The notes below the pieces were generated by a model. The model ran no database searches. It was not told where the DNA came from and was given only the letters and a program-made list of their open reading frames with translations. A stretch of DNA of 7,840 nucleotides from Verrucomicrobiota bacterium (GTDB taxonomy: Bacteria; Verrucomicrobiota; Verrucomicrobiia; Opitutales; Opitutaceae): assembly GCA_030832235.1 (NCBI GenBank), contig JAURJO010000083.1, positions 1 to 7,840 of the forward strand, in the 5' to 3' direction. The position numbers were made by a program, and so were the translations under genes. Shown here in pieces: positions 6,496-7,840 of the stretch. Position 1 is the first letter of the stretch, and each line of letters opens with the position of its first letter.

Positions 6496-7836
6496 ATGAA
6501 ACCCCTTAATCGCCGCCACTTCCTGAAGTCGGCCTCCGCCTCCGGCGCCGGCCTCCTGATTCTCCCCACGGGGACTCTGTTTGGCCAGAATCGTCCGAGC
6601 AACAAACTCAACGTCGCGCTGATCGGTGTCTGGGGCCGCGGCCTCGCGCACTACAACGCGCTGCGGAAGGAAAACGTCGTCGCGCTCTGCGACGTCAACG
6701 AGCTGCGTTTCCCGGACGCGCTGAAGGCGTTCCCGGGCGCGAAGACCTACATCGATTGGCGCCAGCTGCTCGACAAGGAGGTGAAGAACATCGACGCGGT
6801 CGTCTGCTGCACGCCGGACCACAACCACGCGCACATCGCGGTCTGGGCGATGAACCGCGACAAGCACGTCTACATGGAGAAGCCGATCGCCCTCACGGTG
6901 GAGGAAGCGCGTTTGGTGCGGGCGAAGTACCTCGAGAAGCGCACCAAGCTCGCGACGCAGGCCGGCACGCAGCGCCATGCGATCCCGAACTTCAGCCGCG
7001 TGAAGGAGATGGTCCGCGACGGGGCCGTCGGCAACCTCCAGGGCGTCTTCGCGTGGGGCAACCGCCAGCTTCCGCGTCCCGGTTACCTGCCCGCCGAGGG
7101 ATCGCCGCCGAAGACGCTGCACTACGACCAATGGATCGGGCCGTCGCCCTACCATCCGTACAACCCCGGATATTTCTCCGGTGGACCGGGCGCGAATTGC
7201 CTGCAGTGGAACATGTTTTGGGACTTCGGCACCGGCCAGGTGGGCGACATGGGCGCGCACACCATGGACCTCGCGTGGAACGCGATCGACGCCACCTATC
7301 CGACGGCGGTCGAGGCCAAGGGCGATCCCTTCAACCCCGACGTCACTCCGGTGAAACTCGAGGCGCACTTCGAGCACCCGGCCAATGATTGGCGCGGGCC
7401 GATCCGCGTGAGCTGGTACCAAGGCAAAGTGTTCCCCACCTCGCCGAAGAAGTACATCGACCTCGACGGCATCGGCCACGGCGCGATGTTCAAGGGTACG
7501 AAGGGCGTGCTCCTCTCGGACTTCAACTCGCGGATGCTCATCCCCGACGCCAAGGCCGACCTCACCGACTACAAGATCCGCCCGAAGGAGGCGCAGTTAC
7601 CCGACATCGGCGACTTCCAGGAGCAGTGGATCACCGCCTGCAAGGGTGACGTCACGAAGACCTCCTGCAACTTCGACTACAACGGCCTCATGACCGAGCA
7701 GATGGCGCTCGGCCTCGTCGCCTACCGCGCCGGCAAGAAACTGAAGTACGACGGCAAGACCGGCCGCACCGACGACGCCGGCGCCAACCAGTTCCTCAGC
7801 CGCAAGTACCGCGACGGCTGGCTGATCAACGCCTGA
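6496..7836 (+). CDS. Tat-exported Gfo/Idh/MocA family oxidoreductase
   Basis: This 446-residue protein is a complete member of the Gfo/Idh/MocA family, NAD(P)-dependent enzymes acting on sugars and related polyols. Start ATG 6496 gives MKPLNRRHFLKSASASGAG, a classic twin-arginine signal (N5 R6 R7 H8 F9 L10 K11); the frame is open to 6340 but that extension overlaps the antitoxin. The Rossmann domain begins at KLNVALIG (37-44), with nucleotide loop GVWGRG (44-49), acidic end CDVNEL (65-70), CTPDHNHAHIA (105-115) and the conserved EKP (128-130), where the lysine is usually catalytic. The C-terminal domain carries GDMGAHTMDLAW (250-261) with the family's conserved aspartate/histidine pair. Exported relatives (glucose-fructose oxidoreductase, GH109 glycosidases) carry a tightly bound cofactor, so this one may act as a periplasmic sugar oxidoreductase or as a redox-assisted glycosidase. 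The substrate is unknown. No Shine-Dalgarno is visible. W46 is odd in the glycine loop. Confidence 0.94.
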   Translation: MKPLNRRHFLKSASASGAGLLILPTGTLFGQNRPSNKLNVALIGVWGRGLAHYNALRKENVVALCDVNELRFPDALKAFPGAKTYIDWRQLLDKEVKNIDAVVCCTPDHNHAHIAVWAMNRDKHVYMEKPIALTVEEARLVRAKYLEKRTKLATQAGTQRHAIPNFSRVKEMVRDGAVGNLQGVFAWGNRQLPRPGYLPAEGSPPKTLHYDQWIGPSPYHPYNPGYFSGGPGANCLQWNMFWDFGTGQVGDMGAHTMDLAWNAIDATYPTAVEAKGDPFNPDVTPVKLEAHFEHPANDWRGPIRVSWYQGKVFPTSPKKYIDLDGIGHGAMFKGTKGVLLSDFNSRMLIPDAKADLTDYKIRPKEAQLPDIGDFQEQWITACKGDVTKTSCNFDYNGLMTEQMALGLVAYRAGKKLKYDGKTGRTDDAGANQFLSRKYRDGWLINA

Positions 7837-7840
7837 CAAG

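Noticed and set aside
6208..7479. 423-residue minus-strand open frame over the oxidoreductase and antitoxin
   Set aside because: It crosses two good plus-strand genes and a repeat, and has no domain I recognise.

Overview
The window suggests a GC-rich bacterium of the Planctomycetota-Verrucomicrobiota group. The evidence is gene content: a PSD1-type cytochrome/DUF1549/DUF1553 protein, a Tat-exported DUF1501 protein, a Tat-exported Gfo/Idh/MocA oxidoreductase and a secreted sulfatase, a set of families typical of that group. Shine-Dalgarno sequences are weak or absent at most starts. An Opitutales-like verrucomicrobium is my best guess, but the sequence alone does not settle this.

Layout. Positions 1-567 (minus strand) hold the N-terminal 189 residues of a secreted sulfatase that runs off the left edge. 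A 159-bp divergent intergenic gap (568-726) carries a purine-strand 9-bp tandem repeat. Two genes joined by a 4-nt ATGA overlap follow on the plus strand: the 1167-residue PSD1 protein (727-4230) and a DUF1501 protein (4227-5675). Next comes a small HigB/HigA-like toxin-antitoxin pair (5764-6096 and 6111-6425), with alternating ATGTC/GACAT half-sites just upstream. The pair lies between two 35/36-identical copies of a 36-bp hairpin-forming direct repeat (5675-5710 and 6442-6477). The last gene, 6496-7836, is a complete Tat-exported Gfo/Idh/MocA oxidoreductase.

How the parts fit. The sulfatase, PSD1, DUF1501 and Gfo/Idh proteins all carry export signals (two Sec-like, two Tat). They look like an extracytoplasmic module, plausibly acting on sulfated or otherwise modified glycans. 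The PSD1 protein adds two c-type haem motifs and galactose-binding-like beta-sandwich domains, and the oxidoreductase would need a tightly bound nicotinamide cofactor loaded before export. The substrate cannot be read from the sequence. The toxin-antitoxin pair looks like a later insertion: it has lower GC by hand count in the section checked, its own apparent promoter/operator region, and the same 36-bp repeat on both sides.

The most distinctive observations are the repeat-bounded toxin-antitoxin cassette, the hairpin repeat itself, and the 9-bp tandem repeat in the divergent promoter region. No RNA genes, CRISPR arrays, transposases or convincing intrinsic terminators were seen.
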